From Microbacterium sp. NIBRBAC000506063 (GTDB lineage Bacteria > Actinomycetota > Actinomycetes > Actinomycetales > Microbacteriaceae): 64,000 nucleotides of DNA. Of the stretch, positions 7,878-18,087 are shown in pieces (positions within the stretch are counted from its first letter, which is position 1; every line of letters begins with the position of its first letter). A model generated the notes under the pieces. The model worked only from the letters and a program-made list of their open reading frames with translations, was not told where the DNA came from and made no database searches. The stretch covers positions 1 to 64,000 of the forward strand of contig NZ_CP072876.1 in assembly GCF_017968845.1 (NCBI RefSeq), read 5' to 3'. Position numbers and translations under genes: made by a program.

Positions 7878-9400
7878 TCAGCGCTTGCGGCGCTCGCGCA
7901 CCCGCATATTGATGACGATCGGCGTACCCTCGAACTCGTAGAGCTCGCGCAGGCGCCGCTGGATGAAGCGGCGGTAGCCCGGGTCGAGGAATCCGGTCGT
8001 GAACAGCACGAATGTCGGCGGACGCGAGGCGGCCTGCGTGCCGAACAGGATGCGCGGCTGCTTGCCTCCGCGCAGCGGATGCGGGTGCTCGGCGACCAGC
8101 TCGCTGAGGAAGGCGTTGAACTTTCCGGTCGGGATGCGGCGATCCCAGTTCTCCAGCGCGGTCTCCAGCGCCGGGACGAGCTTGTCGAGGTGACGGCCGG
8201 TCTTGGCCGAGATGTTCACGCGCGGCGCCCAGGCGACGTGCGCGAGGTCCTGCTCGATCTCGCGCTCGAGGTAGCGGCGGCGATCCTGCCCGTCCATGTC
8301 GGGGTCGTTGAGGCGATCCCACTTGTTGTACGCGATCACGAGCGCGCGGCCCGACTCGAGCACGAGGTCGATGATGCGCACGTCCTGCTCGCTGAGCGGC
8401 TCGGTGACATCGAGCACGACGACGGCGACCTCGGCCTTCTCCAGCGCGGCAGAGGTCCGCAGCGAGGCGTAGAAGTCGGCGCCCTGCTGCAGGTGCACGC
8501 GACGACGGATGCCGGCGGTGTCGACCAGTCGCCACATCTTGCCGCCGAGCTCGACGACCTCGTCCACCGGGTCGCGGGTGGTGCCGGCGAGGTCGTTGAC
8601 CACGACGCGCTCCTCCCCGCCGCCTTGTTCAGCAGCGAGGACTTCCCGACGTTCGGGCGACCGAGGATCGCCACGCGACGCGGGCCGCCGATCTCGTGCG
8701 AGGCGACCGCCGAGACCTCGGGAAGCACCTTCAGCACCTCGTCGAGAAGGTCGGCGACGCCGCGGCCGTGGATGGCCGAGACGGGATGGGGCGTGCCCAG
8801 CCCGAGGTTCCACAGCGCGGCCGACTCGGGCTCCTGGCGCGCGTCGTCGATCTTGTTCGCGACGAGGAAGACGGGCTTGCCGCTCTTGCGCAGCAGCCGC
8901 ACGACGTGCTCGTCGGTGGAGGTCGCCCCCACCATCGCGTCGACGACGAACAGCACGACATCGGCGAGATCGATCGCGACCTCGGCCTGCGCCGCCACGG
9001 AGCGGTCGATGCCGCGGGCGTCGGGCTCCCAGCCGCCGGTGTCGACGAGCGAGAAGCGCCGGTCGTTCCACTCGGCCTTGTACGTCACGCGGTCGCGGGT
9101 CACGCCCGGAGTGTCCTCGACGACGGCCTCGCGGCGCCCGAGGATCCGGTTCACGAGCGCCGACTTTCCGACGTTCGGCCGGCCGACGATCGCCACGACC
9201 GGCAGCGCCGGCAGGTACTCGATGCCGTCCTCGCCGAGCGTGACGCCCGCAAGGAGCGCGGCGTCCTCGTCGTCGAGCTCATAGTCGCCCAGGCTCGCGC
9301 GCAGCGTTTCCGCGCGCTGTTCGGCGAGTCCTTCGTCCAGCGTCGCCATCTTCTCGGCGAGCTGGTCAGGACCGCCCTCATATTCTTCGTCAGCGGCCAT
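7878..9400 (-). CDS. der: ribosome biogenesis GTPase Der (EngA); frameshifted in this sequence
   Basis: Der has two tandem GTPase domains and a C-terminal KH-like domain and acts in 50S subunit assembly. Both P-loops are visible ('[14 protein letters not shown]' and '[14 protein letters not shown]'), as are 'DTPGVTRD', 'NKIDD', 'DLAGTTRD' and 'NKWDRLND'. The C-terminus '[17 protein letters not shown]' is typical. The frame is lost at about 8616, inside the second G domain, at a run of four Gs (minus strand). Adding one base restores a 507-residue protein. It has an actinobacterial N-terminal extension of about 60 residues. It follows cmk by 21 bases, probably in one operon. Confidence 0.93.
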
Positions 9401-9421
9401 GGCCGGCTCCTTGCATCATCT

Positions 9422-10173
9422 CTATCGCTTCTTCTCGATCACCGCGAGCACGGCGTCGATGGTCTGTTCGAAATCCAGCTCGGTCGAGTCGACGACCTCG
9501 ACGCCGGGTGCGGCGGTGAGGAAGTCGACGACGGTGCTGTCGGAGGCGTCGCGCTTGCGCATCGCCTCGGCGACGGCGACGGTGTCGCCATCGAGTTCTG
9601 CGGCCCTGCGCGCCGCCCGCACGTCCGGGTGGGCGGTCAGCAGGATCCGCACGGGCGCATCCGGCGCCACGACGGTCGTGATGTCACGCCCCTCCACGAC
9701 GACGGCGGGCTCGGCGGCATCCGCCACGATCTGGCGGAACAGCTCGTTGACCTGCACACGCACCTCGGGCACCCGCGCCACCCGCTCACGGCGGCGGCGA
9801 CCCGCGGCTCGCGGATCGCGGTCGTGACGTCGACAGAGCCCACCTTCACGGTGCGGTCATCGGGGTCGATGCTGAGCCGCAGGTCGAAGTCGGATGCCGC
9901 AGCCCGCACCGCTTCGGCGTCGGCGGTGTCGGCGCCCCGGTCGAGCACGTGCCAGGCGAGGGCGCGATAGGCCGAGCCTGTGTCGAGGTAGCCGTAGCCG
10001 AGCCGGCGGGCCACCGCCTTGGACACGCTGGACTTGCCGCTGCCGGCGGGGCCGTCGATCGCCACGAAGCGCTCGGCACCGGTGACCGACCTCGTCGGGC
10101 TCGCCGAGTTCGTCGGGCTCGCCGAGTTCGTCGGGTCCGACAAAGAGGGTGAAGAGGGCAAAGAGTCAGTCAT
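9422..10173 (-). CDS. cmk: cytidylate kinase; frameshifted in this sequence
   Basis: Cmk phosphorylates CMP and dCMP. The P-loop is '[20 protein letters not shown]', then '[14 protein letters not shown]', and later '[20 protein letters not shown]' and 'RAARRAAEL', all family motifs. The frame breaks at about 9783; one added base gives 250 residues. The N-terminus carries about 30 extra residues, including a translated tandem repeat of the Ser-Pro-Thr-Asn-Ser-Ala type, so the native start may once have been internal. The ATG lies 7 bases from the end of tyrA, which precedes it in the operon. Confidence 0.9.
10091..10135. repeat. in-frame 18-bp tandem repeat in the 5' end of cmk
   Basis: GAGTTCGTCGGGCTCGCC is repeated about 2.5 times and encodes (SPTNSA)n ahead of the kinase P-loop. 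It keeps frame because the unit is a multiple of three. Confidence 0.8.
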
Positions 10174-11281
10174 AGGTCTCTCCTGCGATTCTCCAGCCGC
10201 GATCCTGCAGCCCTTCGATGGCGCCGCGCAGGGCCACCGGTGTCACGCTGATGTCGGCGAGTCCGAACTGGGCGCCCGGTGAGTGCTCCAGGCGCAGGTC
10301 CTCGACGTTGACCTCCAGCTCGCCGAGATCGGCGAAGAGGCGGGCGAGCTGCCCCGGGCGGTCGTCGACCATGACGACGAGCTGCTCGAAGCGGCGGTTC
10401 TGGCCGTGCTTGCCGGGAAGACGCTCGACACCGTCGTTGCCGTGCCGGATCGCGTCGGCGAGCACGCGGCGGGCGCCCGAGCGCTCGGGGTCGCGCAGCG
10501 CCTCCGACACCTCGCCGAGATCGGCGGCGAGCGCGTCGAGCACCTCGACGACCGGCGTCGCATTGGCGCCGAGGATCTGCACCCACAGCTCGGCGGCGGA
10601 GGCCGCGATGCGGGTCGTGTCGCGCACGCCCTGGCCGGCCAGGCGCAGCGCGCCCTCCTCGGCCTCGGCCAGGCGCCCGGCCAGAAGGCTCGCGACGACC
10701 TGCGGCACATGCGAGGTCAGCGCGACGGCACGGTCATGCTCCTCGGGGTCATCTCCAACGGCATCGCCCCACGTCGAGGGCAAGATCCTCGACGAGCGCG
10801 AGGTCGGCGGGGCTCGTCTCTTCATCCCGGCAGACGACCCAGGGCCGCCCGATGAAGATGTCGGCGCGCGCCGAGATCGCTCCCCCGCGCTCGCGTCCGG
10901 CAAGCGGGTGCGAGCCGATGTACCGGCGGATGTCGACACCGCGCTCCTGCAGGGTGCGCAGCGGTTCGAGCTTCACGCTCGCCACGTCCGTGACGACGGC
11001 ATCCGGATACTGCGAGAGCTCCTGCGCGATCACCTCGGCGGTGACATCGGGCGGCACCGCGACCACGACGAGCGCGGGCGCGTCGTCGGATGCGGCGGCG
11101 CGCCCGGCCCCGTAGTCGATCGCGAGGCGCAGCTGCGCGGGCGAGGTGTCGTGGAGGACGACGTCGATCCCCTTGGCCGACAGCGCATGCCCGATGCTCG
11201 CGCCGAGCAGGCCGGCGCCGACGATGCGCACGGTCCCCGAAAGACGGGGGCGACCTGCGCCCGGCTGATGGCTTCGCTCAC
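10166..11281 (-). CDS. tyrA: prephenate dehydrogenase with C-terminal ACT domain; two frameshifts
   Basis: Converts prephenate to 4-hydroxyphenylpyruvate (tyrosine synthesis). The N-terminal NAD-binding motif is '[20 protein letters not shown]'; '[13 protein letters not shown]' is the prephenate-site signature; the C-terminus has an ACT domain beginning '[20 protein letters not shown]'. I start at GTG 11281, which has AGGAG seven bases upstream and overlaps the rluB stop (GTGA). This requires a missing base at about 11248 (a C run). A second shift of two missing bases or one extra lies at about 10770. It is intact at both ends otherwise. Confidence 0.88.
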
Positions 11282-12186
11282 GCGTTCTCCTGCGATTCGC
11301 CGGGCCGCGGGTCTGCGGAGGCATCGGGTTCCTGGCGCGCGAGAGTCAGCAGCGCGCCTCTCTCGATTTTAGTCAGTTCCCGGGCCTTTCCCACTGGGAG
11401 GGTTCCCAGGTGGAGCGGGCCGAACTGGCGCCGGACGAGCTCGGTGACCGGATGCCCGACCGCCGCCATCATGCGGCGCACGATGCGGTTGCGGCCGGAG
11501 TGGAGGGTGAGCTCGACGAGACTCGACCGATTTCCGGTTGCCGAGCCCCCTCTACCGGTCACTGAGCCCGTCGAAGTGTCCAGCAGCCGCGCCTTGTCGG
11601 CCGTGATCAGCCCGTCCTCGAGCTCGATCCCCCGGGTGAGCGTCGCGATCGTCTGCGGCGTCACGGTGCCCTCGACCTTGGCGATGTAGACCTTGGTGAC
11701 GCCGAACGAGGGGTGCGCGAGCACATGCGCGAGCTCGCCGTCGTTCGTGAGGATGAGCAGCCCGCTCGTCTCGGCGTCCAGACGCCCGACGTTGTACAGC
11801 CGCTCGGGCCAGTCCTTCGTGAAGCGGCGGAGGTCCGGCCGCCCGCGCTCGTCCTTCATCGTGCTGACGACGCCGGTGGGCTTGTTGAGGATCACATAGC
11901 GCTTGCTCGCGTCGAGCTGCACCGCGACGCCGTCGACGTCGACGAGATCGGATGCCGGATCGATCCGCCGTCCCAGCTCGGTCACCGTCTCGCCGTTCAC
12001 GCGGATGCGCCCCTCGACGATGTAGTTCTCGATCACGCGCCGGGAGGCGACACCGGCGTTCGCGAGCACCTTCTGCAGGCGGACACCCTCCGGCTCGGCA
12101 TCCTTACTGCGTTTCGTCTCGCCTTCGGCTCGCGGGGCGGCCGGGGCGTGGCGATCCCCGTGGCGACCCGCATCCGGATCCTTCAC
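11278..12186 (-). CDS. rluB: ribosomal large-subunit pseudouridine synthase, RsuA/RluB family
   Basis: A 302-residue pseudouridine synthase acting on rRNA. The S4 domain lies at residues about 35-90 ('RLQKVLANAGVASRRVIENY', 'RIRVNGE'), the catalytic Asp is in 'YNVGRLDAETSGLLILTNDG', and the late 'GRNRIVRRMMAAVGH' is characteristic. GTG 12186 overlaps the repaired scpB stop (GTGA). The dispersed family A repeat is translated in frame at residues about 203-214 ('DTSTGSVTGR'). In other actinobacteria the gene follows scpB, as here. Confidence 0.92.
   Translation of the reverse strand: MKDPDAGRHGDRHAPAAPRAEGETKRSKDAEPEGVRLQKVLANAGVASRRVIENYIVEGRIRVNGETVTELGRRIDPASDLVDVDGVAVQLDASKRYVILNKPTGVVSTMKDERGRPDLRRFTKDWPERLYNVGRLDAETSGLLILTNDGELAHVLAHPSFGVTKVYIAKVEGTVTPQTIATLTRGIELEDGLITADKARLLDTSTGSVTGRGGSATGNRSSLVELTLHSGRNRIVRRMMAAVGHPVTELVRRQFGPLHLGTLPVGKARELTKIERGALLTLARQEPDASADPRPGESQENA
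11557..11580. repeat. dispersed family A repeat inside rluB
   Basis: GGTCACTGAGCCCGTCGAAG followed by TGTC, a variant of the family A sequence, inserted in frame in the rluB coding region. Confidence 0.65.
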
Positions 12187-12823
12187 CGGATCCCCCTTCG
12201 TCGAAGCCGTCGGTGCCGTCGTCGAGCAGCGGCGAGATCGGGGGCAGCTCGTCGAGCGAGTTGATGCCGAGGTTCTGCAGCAGCGCGTCGGTCGTGCCGT
12301 AGTTGATCGCCCCGGTCTCGGAATCGGTGAACAGCTCGGTGATGAGACCGCGCGCGACGAGCGTGCGCACGACCGAGTCGACGTTCACCGCCCGGATCGA
12401 GGCGACCTGACTGCGCGTGACCGGCTGCTTGTAGGCGATGACGGCGAGGGTCTCCAGCGCCGCCTGCGAGAGCCGCGCCGGTGCCTGCCCGCCGACGTAG
12501 TCGGCGACGAGGTCGTCGTAGTCCTCGCGCACGTAGAGGCGCCATCCGCCGCCCACCTCGCGCAGCTCGAAGCCGCGACGGCGACCGGTGGGGCCTGCGC
12601 CGTCGTAGTCCTCGACGAGCGTCTCCAGCGCCTGGCGCACCGCCGGCACGGGCGAGCCCACGGCCGCAGCGAGCGCGACGATCCCCAGCGGCTCGTCGAG
12701 GATCATCAGGATCGCCTCGAGCTTCTCGGTCAGCGGCCCTTCGTGAACGGATGCGGGCGGCTGCTCCGCGGCATCCGTCTCTGCGGAATCCCCCGTCTCG
12801 GTCGTCGGAACGTCATCGGTCAT
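12183..12823 (-). CDS. scpB: segregation and condensation protein B; frameshifted near the 3' end
   Basis: ScpB is the winged-helix kleisin partner of the SMC-ScpA complex. Recognisable parts are 'LEAILMILDEPLGIVALAAAV' and 'LSQAALETLAVIAYKQPVTR'. As sequenced the frame runs on into rluB by 80 bases. Adding one G to the run at about 12194 gives ...DEGGIR then TGA overlapping the rluB GTG by four bases, exactly the coupling seen elsewhere in this operon. The repaired protein has 213 residues. The 5' end overlaps scpA by 11 bases. Confidence 0.92.
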
Positions 12824-13757
12824 AATCGGCCCCCAGGGTCGCGAGTGTGTCTTCGGACCAGCTCTCGGCGGTCCAGCGGAGGGTCAGCTCCCCCAGCGGT
12901 TCGAGCTGTTCGAACGAGAGCGCGGCGTGCCGGTACAGCTCGAGAACCGACAGGAAGCGCGCGACGACGATGCCCGGTTCACTCACCCCCGAGACGAGCT
13001 CGCGGAACGACAGCGTCTCGGAGTCGCGCAGCAAGGTGACCACGACCGCTGCCTGCTCGCGGATGCTCACCAGCGGCGCATGCAGGTGGTCGAGGCCGAC
13101 GTGCGGGATCTCCTTCGGCGCGAAGGCGAGGAGGGCCAGCGCCGCAAAGTCGTCCTTGCTGAGCGTCCAGACCGGCTCGGGCGTGCGCTTGCGGTGCTTC
13201 TCATCGAGGGAGACAGCGCGCACGTGCCGGCGATCCTCCCGCTGCAGGCACCGCGCGAACCAGGCCGAGACCTCCTTGAACGCCCGGTACTGCAGCAGGC
13301 GCGCGAAGAGCAGGTCGCGCGCCTCGAGCAGCGCGACCGACTCGGCGTCGACCAGCTCGCCCTGCGGCAGGAGGCCGGCGACCTTCATGTCGAGCAGGGT
13401 CGCCGCCACGACGAGGAACTCGGATGCCTGCTCCAGCTCCTCATCGGCGTCGAGTTCGGCCAGATACGCGATGAACTCGTTGGTTACGGCGCTCAACGAG
13501 ACCTCGGTGATGTCCATCTCGTGCTTCGAGATGAGCGAGAGCAGCAGGTCGAAGGGGCCGTCGAAGTTCGCCAGCGAGACGCGGAAGCCGTCGGATGCGG
13601 CATCCGCCGTCACCGGTTCCTCACTGCGTTTCGACTCGTCTTCGGCTCGCTCAACGACCGGAGGCTGGCTTTTCCGGTCGTTGAGCGAGGACGCCGCAGG
13701 CGACCGAGACGAAACGCCTTGGCTCGCTTCCGGGATCAGCTCAGGCGACGGCGCCAC
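12813..13757 (-). CDS. scpA: segregation and condensation protein A
   Basis: The kleisin subunit of the bacterial condensin: 'RVSLANFDGPFDLLLSLISK' opens the conserved domain and 'EASEFLVVAATLLDMKVAGL'-like sequence follows. GTG 13757 overlaps the parA stop. The first 55 residues are not typical of the family and are encoded by an inverted pair of dispersed repeats (13628-13717), giving 'ASQGVSSRSPAASSLNDRKS' and the reverse. The frame is intact. Confidence 0.92.
   Translation of the reverse strand: MAPSPELIPEASQGVSSRSPAASSLNDRKSQPPVVERAEDESKRSEEPVTADAASDGFRVSLANFDGPFDLLLSLISKHEMDITEVSLSAVTNEFIAYLAELDADEELEQASEFLVVAATLLDMKVAGLLPQGELVDAESVALLEARDLLFARLLQYRAFKEVSAWFARCLQREDRRHVRAVSLDEKHRKRTPEPVWTLSKDDFAALALLAFAPKEIPHVGLDHLHAPLVSIREQAAVVVTLLRDSETLSFRELVSGVSEPGIVVARFLSVLELYRHAALSFEQLEPLGELTLRWTAESWSEDTLATLGADYDR
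13628..13717. repeat. inverted pair of dispersed family B repeats inside scpA
   Basis: GTTTCGACTCGTCTTCGGCT and its continuation CGCTCAACGACCGG are followed, after a short spacer, by an inverted copy (CCGGTCGTTGAGCGAGGACG ... GACGAAACG). A partial copy (GTTTCGTCTCGCCTTCGGCT) sits at 12111-12130 in the 5' end of rluB. The pair would form a long hairpin in the scpA message. Confidence 0.75.
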
Positions 13758-14616
13758 GCGCGACCAGCTCCCGCGCCAGGCGCAGGTACGCCTGCGCGGC
13801 GGCGTGCTCCGGCGCGAACTCGGTGATGGGGACGCCCGACACCGAGGCGTCGGGGAACTTCACAGTGCGGCCGATGACCGTCTCCAGCACATCGTCGCCG
13901 AAGGCCTCCACGACGCGCTCGAGCACCTCGCGCGAGTGCAGGGTGCGCGCGTCGTACATCGTCGCGAGCAGCCCGTCGAGCTTGATGGAGGGGTTGAGCC
14001 GGTCGCGCACCTTCTCGATCGTCTCGATGAGCAGCGCCACACCGCGCAGCGCGAAGAACTCGCACTCGAGCGGGATGAGCACTCCGTGGCTCGCGGTGAG
14101 CGCATTGACCGTGAGCAGCCCGAGCGAGGGCTGGCAGTCGATGAGGATGACATCGTACTCGTCCTGCACGTGGCGCAGCACCCGCGCGAGGATCGTCTCG
14201 CGGGCGACCTCGTTGACCAGGTGCACCTCGGATGCCGACAGGTCGATGTTCGCCGGGAGGACATCGAGCCCCGGAACGGCGCTCTTCACGATCACGCCGC
14301 GCGGGTCGCGCTTGGTGTCCAGCAGCAGATCGTAGATCGTCGGGACGTCGTGCGTGGGGATGCCCAGGCCCGCCGACAGCGCACCCTGCGGGTCGAAGTC
14401 GACGGCGAGCACGCGGCGGCCGTAGTGCGCCAGGGACGCGGCCAGGTTGATCGAGGTCGTCGTCTTGCCGACGCCGCCCTTCTGGTTGCACAGCGCGATG
14501 ATGCGCGCCGGCCCGTGCGATTTCAGCGCCGGCGGGGTCGGGAAGTTGGTATATGGGCGCCCCGTCGGCCCGATCGGGGCATCGTCCTTCTTGGACCTTG
14601 CAGTTTTCGCGGCCAC
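13741..14616 (-). CDS. parA: ParA-family ATPase of the scp operon
   Basis: A 291-residue Walker-type ATPase. The deviant Walker A is 'NQKGGVGKTTTSINLAASLA', Walker B 'YDVILIDCQPSLGLLTVNAL', and 'VDFDPQGALS' is the A' motif. This paralogue, lying between xerD and scpA, is standard in actinobacteria and is distinct from the parAB near the origin. GTG start at 14616; the N-terminal 40 residues are basic and low in conservation. A segregation role is inferred from family and context. Confidence 0.92.
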   Translation of the reverse strand: MAAKTARSKKDDAPIGPTGRPYTNFPTPPALKSHGPARIIALCNQKGGVGKTTTSINLAASLAHYGRRVLAVDFDPQGALSAGLGIPTHDVPTIYDLLLDTKRDPRGVIVKSAVPGLDVLPANIDLSASEVHLVNEVARETILARVLRHVQDEYDVILIDCQPSLGLLTVNALTASHGVLIPLECEFFALRGVALLIETIEKVRDRLNPSIKLDGLLATMYDARTLHSREVLERVVEAFGDDVLETVIGRTVKFPDASVSGVPITEFAPEHAAAQAYLRLARELVARGAVA

Positions 14617-14746
14617 CAGCTCTCCCGGTTCATCGTGCTTGCTCGATTCTAGCGATCGCCCCGCTCAAACCCCGCGCCCGGGGCGGCGATCCGACGAAAT
14701 GACGCCCAGGCTTCCACCCATCTCTCGCCTCCGCCCACCTACCCCG

Positions 14747-14827
14747 CCCGATCTGCGGACAGTGTCCCAATCTGAGGACGGATGCCGCAGAAACTGCCGC
14801 GATTCGGGACTTCATCCGCAAATCGGG
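14747..14827. repeat. imperfect inverted repeat between parA and xerD
   Basis: Arms of about 26 bp: CCCGATCTGCGGACAGTGTC (14747 on) and, inverted, GATTCGGGACTTCATCCGCA (14801 on), about 80% complementary. The 240 bases between the two genes contain no other feature that I can see. Confidence 0.6.
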
Positions 14828-14857
14828 ACGAGCACACCGGGCGCCGCGGCATCCGCT

Positions 14858-15771
14858 CTATCGGGCGCGCGGATGCGCAGTGGCGTAGATGTCGCGGAGG
14901 GTGTCGACCGAGACGTGCGTGTAGATCTGGGTCGTCGCGACCGACGCGTGGCCGAGGAGCTCCTGCACCACGCGCACATCGGCGCCGCCCTGCAGCAGAT
15001 GGGTCGCGAAGGAGTGCCGCAGCGTGTGCGGCGACACCTCCGCGGTGATCTCTCCGGCGATCCCCGAGCGCTCGGCGGCCGCCCGGATGATGAGCCACGC
15101 ACTCTGCCGCGACAGCGGCGCTCCTCGGGTGCCGAGGAAGAGTCTCGGGCTCGCCTTCCCGCGCACCGCCAGGCCCGGCCGCACCCGGGTCAGATAGGCG
15201 TCGATCGCCGCGCGCGCATAGGAGCCCAGCGGCACGATCCGCTCCTTGTTCCCCTTGCCGCGCAGCCGCAGCACGTCGCCGTGGGCGAGGTCGTCGACGT
15301 CGAGGCCGATCGCCTCGGAGACGCGCGCACCGGTCGCGTACAGCAGCTCGAGCAGCGCGCGATCCCGGATGCCGGCGGGCTCATCCGGTGACGGCGCCGC
15401 CAGCAGCCGCTCCACCTGGCCGATCGTCAGCGCCTTCGGGAGCTTGCGCGGCATCTTCGGCGGCCGGAGGCGCGAGGCGGGGTCGTCGGCCTCGATCCCC
15501 TCCTGCGCGAGGAAGCGGTGCCAGCCTCGCACCGAGGACTGCAGGCGCGACAGGCTCGAGGCGGCCGGCGCCGGCTCGGCACCCGCCCGCTCGGCGACGA
15601 AACGACCGATGACGGCCGGGGTCACCTCCGCGGTGTCCGAGAGCCCTGCGCATCGAGCCACTCGAGGTAGCCGCCGAGGTCGCGCCGGTAGGCCGCGACG
15701 GTGTGCTCCGAGAGCCCGCGCTCGATCGTGACGTGTCGCAGATAGGCGTCCAGCGCCCGGTCAAGCTCCAC
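14858..15771 (-). CDS. xerD: tyrosine recombinase XerD; frameshifted in this sequence
   Basis: Chromosome-dimer resolvase. The C-terminus has 'LYATGARVSEAIGL' (Arg), 'GKGNKERIVPL', 'SPHTLRHSFATHLLQGGADV' and 'LLGHASVATTQIYTHV' (Tyr), with the XerD ending 'LRDIYATAHPRAR'. The N-terminal 'AYLRHVTIERGLSEHTVAAY' is in another frame; one added base at about 15645 (a G run) joins them into 304 residues, the normal length. I chose GTG 15771 because GGAG stands six bases upstream and it overlaps the NUDIX gene's end. Confidence 0.92.
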
Positions 15772-16375
15772 GCCGTGCTCCGGCACGCCGCTCGGCGGCG
15801 AGCACTCCCAGAGCCAGCACGCCGTTGCGCATGCGTCCGTCGAGCACGGCGTCGGCGGCATCCGACAGCGGCACCCACTCCAGCCGCATGTCGGCCTCCT
15901 CCGCCTCGCGGTCGTGTGCGACGGCGGCAGGGCGCAGCCCGGTGGCCAGGAAGATGTGGATGACCTCGTTGCAGCCGCCCGGCGTCGGGAAGTGCGCCAC
16001 GAGCGGCTCCCAGTGCTCCGCCTCGAGGTCGGCCTCTTCGGCGAGCTCACGCTTGGCCGCCTCGACCGGCGCCTCGCCGGGCACGTCGAGGAGCCCGGCG
16101 GGCAGCTCCCAGTCGCGATGGCGGATCGGATGCCGGTACTGCTGGATCAGGAGCACCCGCCCCTCGTCGTCGAGCGCGAGGATCGCCGCCGCACCGGGGT
16201 GGTCCATGTACTCGCGGGTCAGCTCCTCGTCGCCGTAGCGGAAGGTCTCGGAGCGGATGTCCCACACCCGCCCGGCGAAGGCGATGTCGCTGCGGACGAC
16301 CTCCGGTTCGAAGGGCTCGTCGCGCAATCCGGTCCCTGAGCCCGTCGAAGGGCTCGAGGCCCCGACCTCAGTCAT
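15761..16375 (-). CDS. NUDIX hydrolase, ADP-ribose pyrophosphatase type
   Basis: About 204 residues with the Nudix box '[20 protein letters not shown]' followed by EAD, and '[10 protein letters not shown]' typical of ADP-ribose diphosphatases. In actinobacteria this gene regularly sits between pyrG and xerD. ATG 16375 (or 16378) overlaps the pyrG stop. The first 15 residues ('[15 protein letters not shown]') are a translated family A repeat (16331-16354). Confidence 0.88.
   Translation of the reverse strand: MTEVGASSPSTGSGTGLRDEPFEPEVVRSDIAFAGRVWDIRSETFRYGDEELTREYMDHPGAAAILALDDEGRVLLIQQYRHPIRHRDWELPAGLLDVPGEAPVEAAKRELAEEADLEAEHWEPLVAHFPTPGGCNEVIHIFLATGLRPAAVAHDREAEEADMRLEWVPLSDAADAVLDGRMRNGVLALGVLAAERRAGARRGA
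16331..16354. repeat. dispersed family A repeat in the 5' end of the NUDIX gene
   Basis: GGTCCCTGAGCCCGTCGAAG followed by GGCT, translated in frame into the N-terminus of the NUDIX protein. Confidence 0.7.
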
Positions 16376-18062
16376 CATCCGAGACGTCGAACAGCTCGCT
16401 GGCGCTGTGGCGCTGGATCGCCGCACCGATGAGCCCGCGGAACAGCGGGTGCGGCGTGGTCGGGCGCGACCGCAGCTCGGGGTGGGCCTGGGTCGAGATG
16501 TAGTAGGGGTGCACGTCCCGCGGCAGCTCGACGAACTCGACGAGGTCGAGCTCGGGGTTCAGGCCCGAGAAGACGAGTCCGGCATCCGACAGGCGCTGAC
16601 GGTAGGCGTTGTTGACCTCGTAGCGGTGCCGGTGGCGCTCGGAGACCTCCGTGTCGCCGTACACCTCGTGGGCGAGCGAGCCCTCGGCGAGGGCCGCCTG
16701 GTACAGCCCCAGTCGCATCGTGCCGCCCAGGTCGCCGCCGTCGATGATGTCGACCTGCTCGGCCATCGTCGCGATGACCGGCTCGGCGGTGTCGGGGTCG
16801 AACTCCGACGAGGAGGCGCCCTCGATCCCGGCGACGTTGCGGGCGTACTCGATGACCATGCACTGCAGCCCGAGGCACAGGCCCAGTGCCGGGATCCCCT
16901 GCTCACGGGCGAAGCGGAGCGCCCCGAGCTTGCCCTCGATGCCCCGGATGCCGAAGCCGCCGGGCACGCAGATGCCGTCGAGATCGCCGAGCACCTTCGC
17001 CGCGCCCTCGGGCGTCTCGCAGGAGTCGGAGGGGATCCAGCGCAGGTTCACATGCGCCTCGTGCGCGAAGCCGCCGGCGCGCAGCGCCTCGGTGACCGAC
17101 AGGTAGGCGTCGGGCAGGTCGATGTACTTGCCGACGAGCCCGATCGTGACCTCGTGCTTGGGGTTGTGCACCGCCTGGAGCACCTTCTGCCAGCGGGTCC
17201 AGTCGACCTCGCCCGCACGGGCGTCGAGGCCGAGGCGGCGGACGATATAGGAGTCCAGCCCCTGCTCGTTCAGCGTGGAGGGGATGTCGTAGATGCTCGG
17301 CAGGTCGACGGTGTTGACCACGCCCTCGGCGTCGACGTCGCACATGAGCGCGATCTTGTTCTTGTTCGACTCGGTCACGGGCCGGTCGCTGCGCAGCACG
17401 AGCGCATCGGGCTGGATGCCGATCGAGCGGAGAGCGGCGACGGAGTGCTGGGTGGGCTTGGTCTTCTGCTCGCCGGAGGCGCCCATGAACGGCACGAGCG
17501 AGACGTGCACGAAGAACACGCTGTCGCGGCCGAGCTCGTGGCGCAGCTGGCGGGCCGACTCCAGGAAGGGCTGCGACTCGATGTCGCCGACCGTGCCGCC
17601 GACCTCGGTGATGATGACGTCGGGACGGGGATCCTCGGTGGCCTGCAGCCGCATCCGGCGCTTGATCTCGTCGGTGATGTGCGGGATCACCTGGACGGTG
17701 TCGCCCAGGTACTCGCCACGACGCTCGCGTGAGATCACCTGCGAGTAGATCTGGCCGGTCGTGACGTTCGCCGCCTGACTCAGGTTGATGTCGAGGAAGC
17801 GCTCGTAGTGGCCGATGTCGAGATCGGTCTCGGCGCCGTCGTCGGTGACGAAGACCTCTCCGTGCTGGAAGGGGTTCATCGTGCCCGGGTCGACGTTCAG
17901 GTAGGGGTCGAGCTTCTGCATGACGACGCGGAGACCGCGGGCGGTGAGGAGGTTGCCCAGGCTGGCGGCCGTGAGGCCCTTGCCCAACGAGGAAACGACA
18001 CCGCCCGTCACGAAGATGTGCTTGGTGGTGTCGTTCTTGGGCCGCTCATCAGAAGTCTGCAT
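16368..18062 (-). CDS. pyrG: CTP synthase
   Basis: ATP-dependent amination of UTP to CTP using glutamine. The N-terminal synthase domain begins '[20 protein letters not shown]' and has '[14 protein letters not shown]'; the C-terminal class I amidotransferase has '[13 protein letters not shown]' and the nucleophile Cys in '[14 protein letters not shown]'. I place the start at ATG 18062 (564 residues). The same frame is open for 470 bases further, but that part overlaps recN and is not PyrG-like. The frame is intact. Confidence 0.96.
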   Translation of the reverse strand: MQTSDERPKNDTTKHIFVTGGVVSSLGKGLTAASLGNLLTARGLRVVMQKLDPYLNVDPGTMNPFQHGEVFVTDDGAETDLDIGHYERFLDINLSQAANVTTGQIYSQVISRERRGEYLGDTVQVIPHITDEIKRRMRLQATEDPRPDVIITEVGGTVGDIESQPFLESARQLRHELGRDSVFFVHVSLVPFMGASGEQKTKPTQHSVAALRSIGIQPDALVLRSDRPVTESNKNKIALMCDVDAEGVVNTVDLPSIYDIPSTLNEQGLDSYIVRRLGLDARAGEVDWTRWQKVLQAVHNPKHEVTIGLVGKYIDLPDAYLSVTEALRAGGFAHEAHVNLRWIPSDSCETPEGAAKVLGDLDGICVPGGFGIRGIEGKLGALRFAREQGIPALGLCLGLQCMVIEYARNVAGIEGASSSEFDPDTAEPVIATMAEQVDIIDGGDLGGTMRLGLYQAALAEGSLAHEVYGDTEVSERHRHRYEVNNAYRQRLSDAGLVFSGLNPELDLVEFVELPRDVHPYYISTQAHPELRSRPTTPHPLFRGLIGAAIQRHSASELFDVSDDD

Positions 18063-18087
18063 CACGGGCTTTGATCCTATCAGTGGG

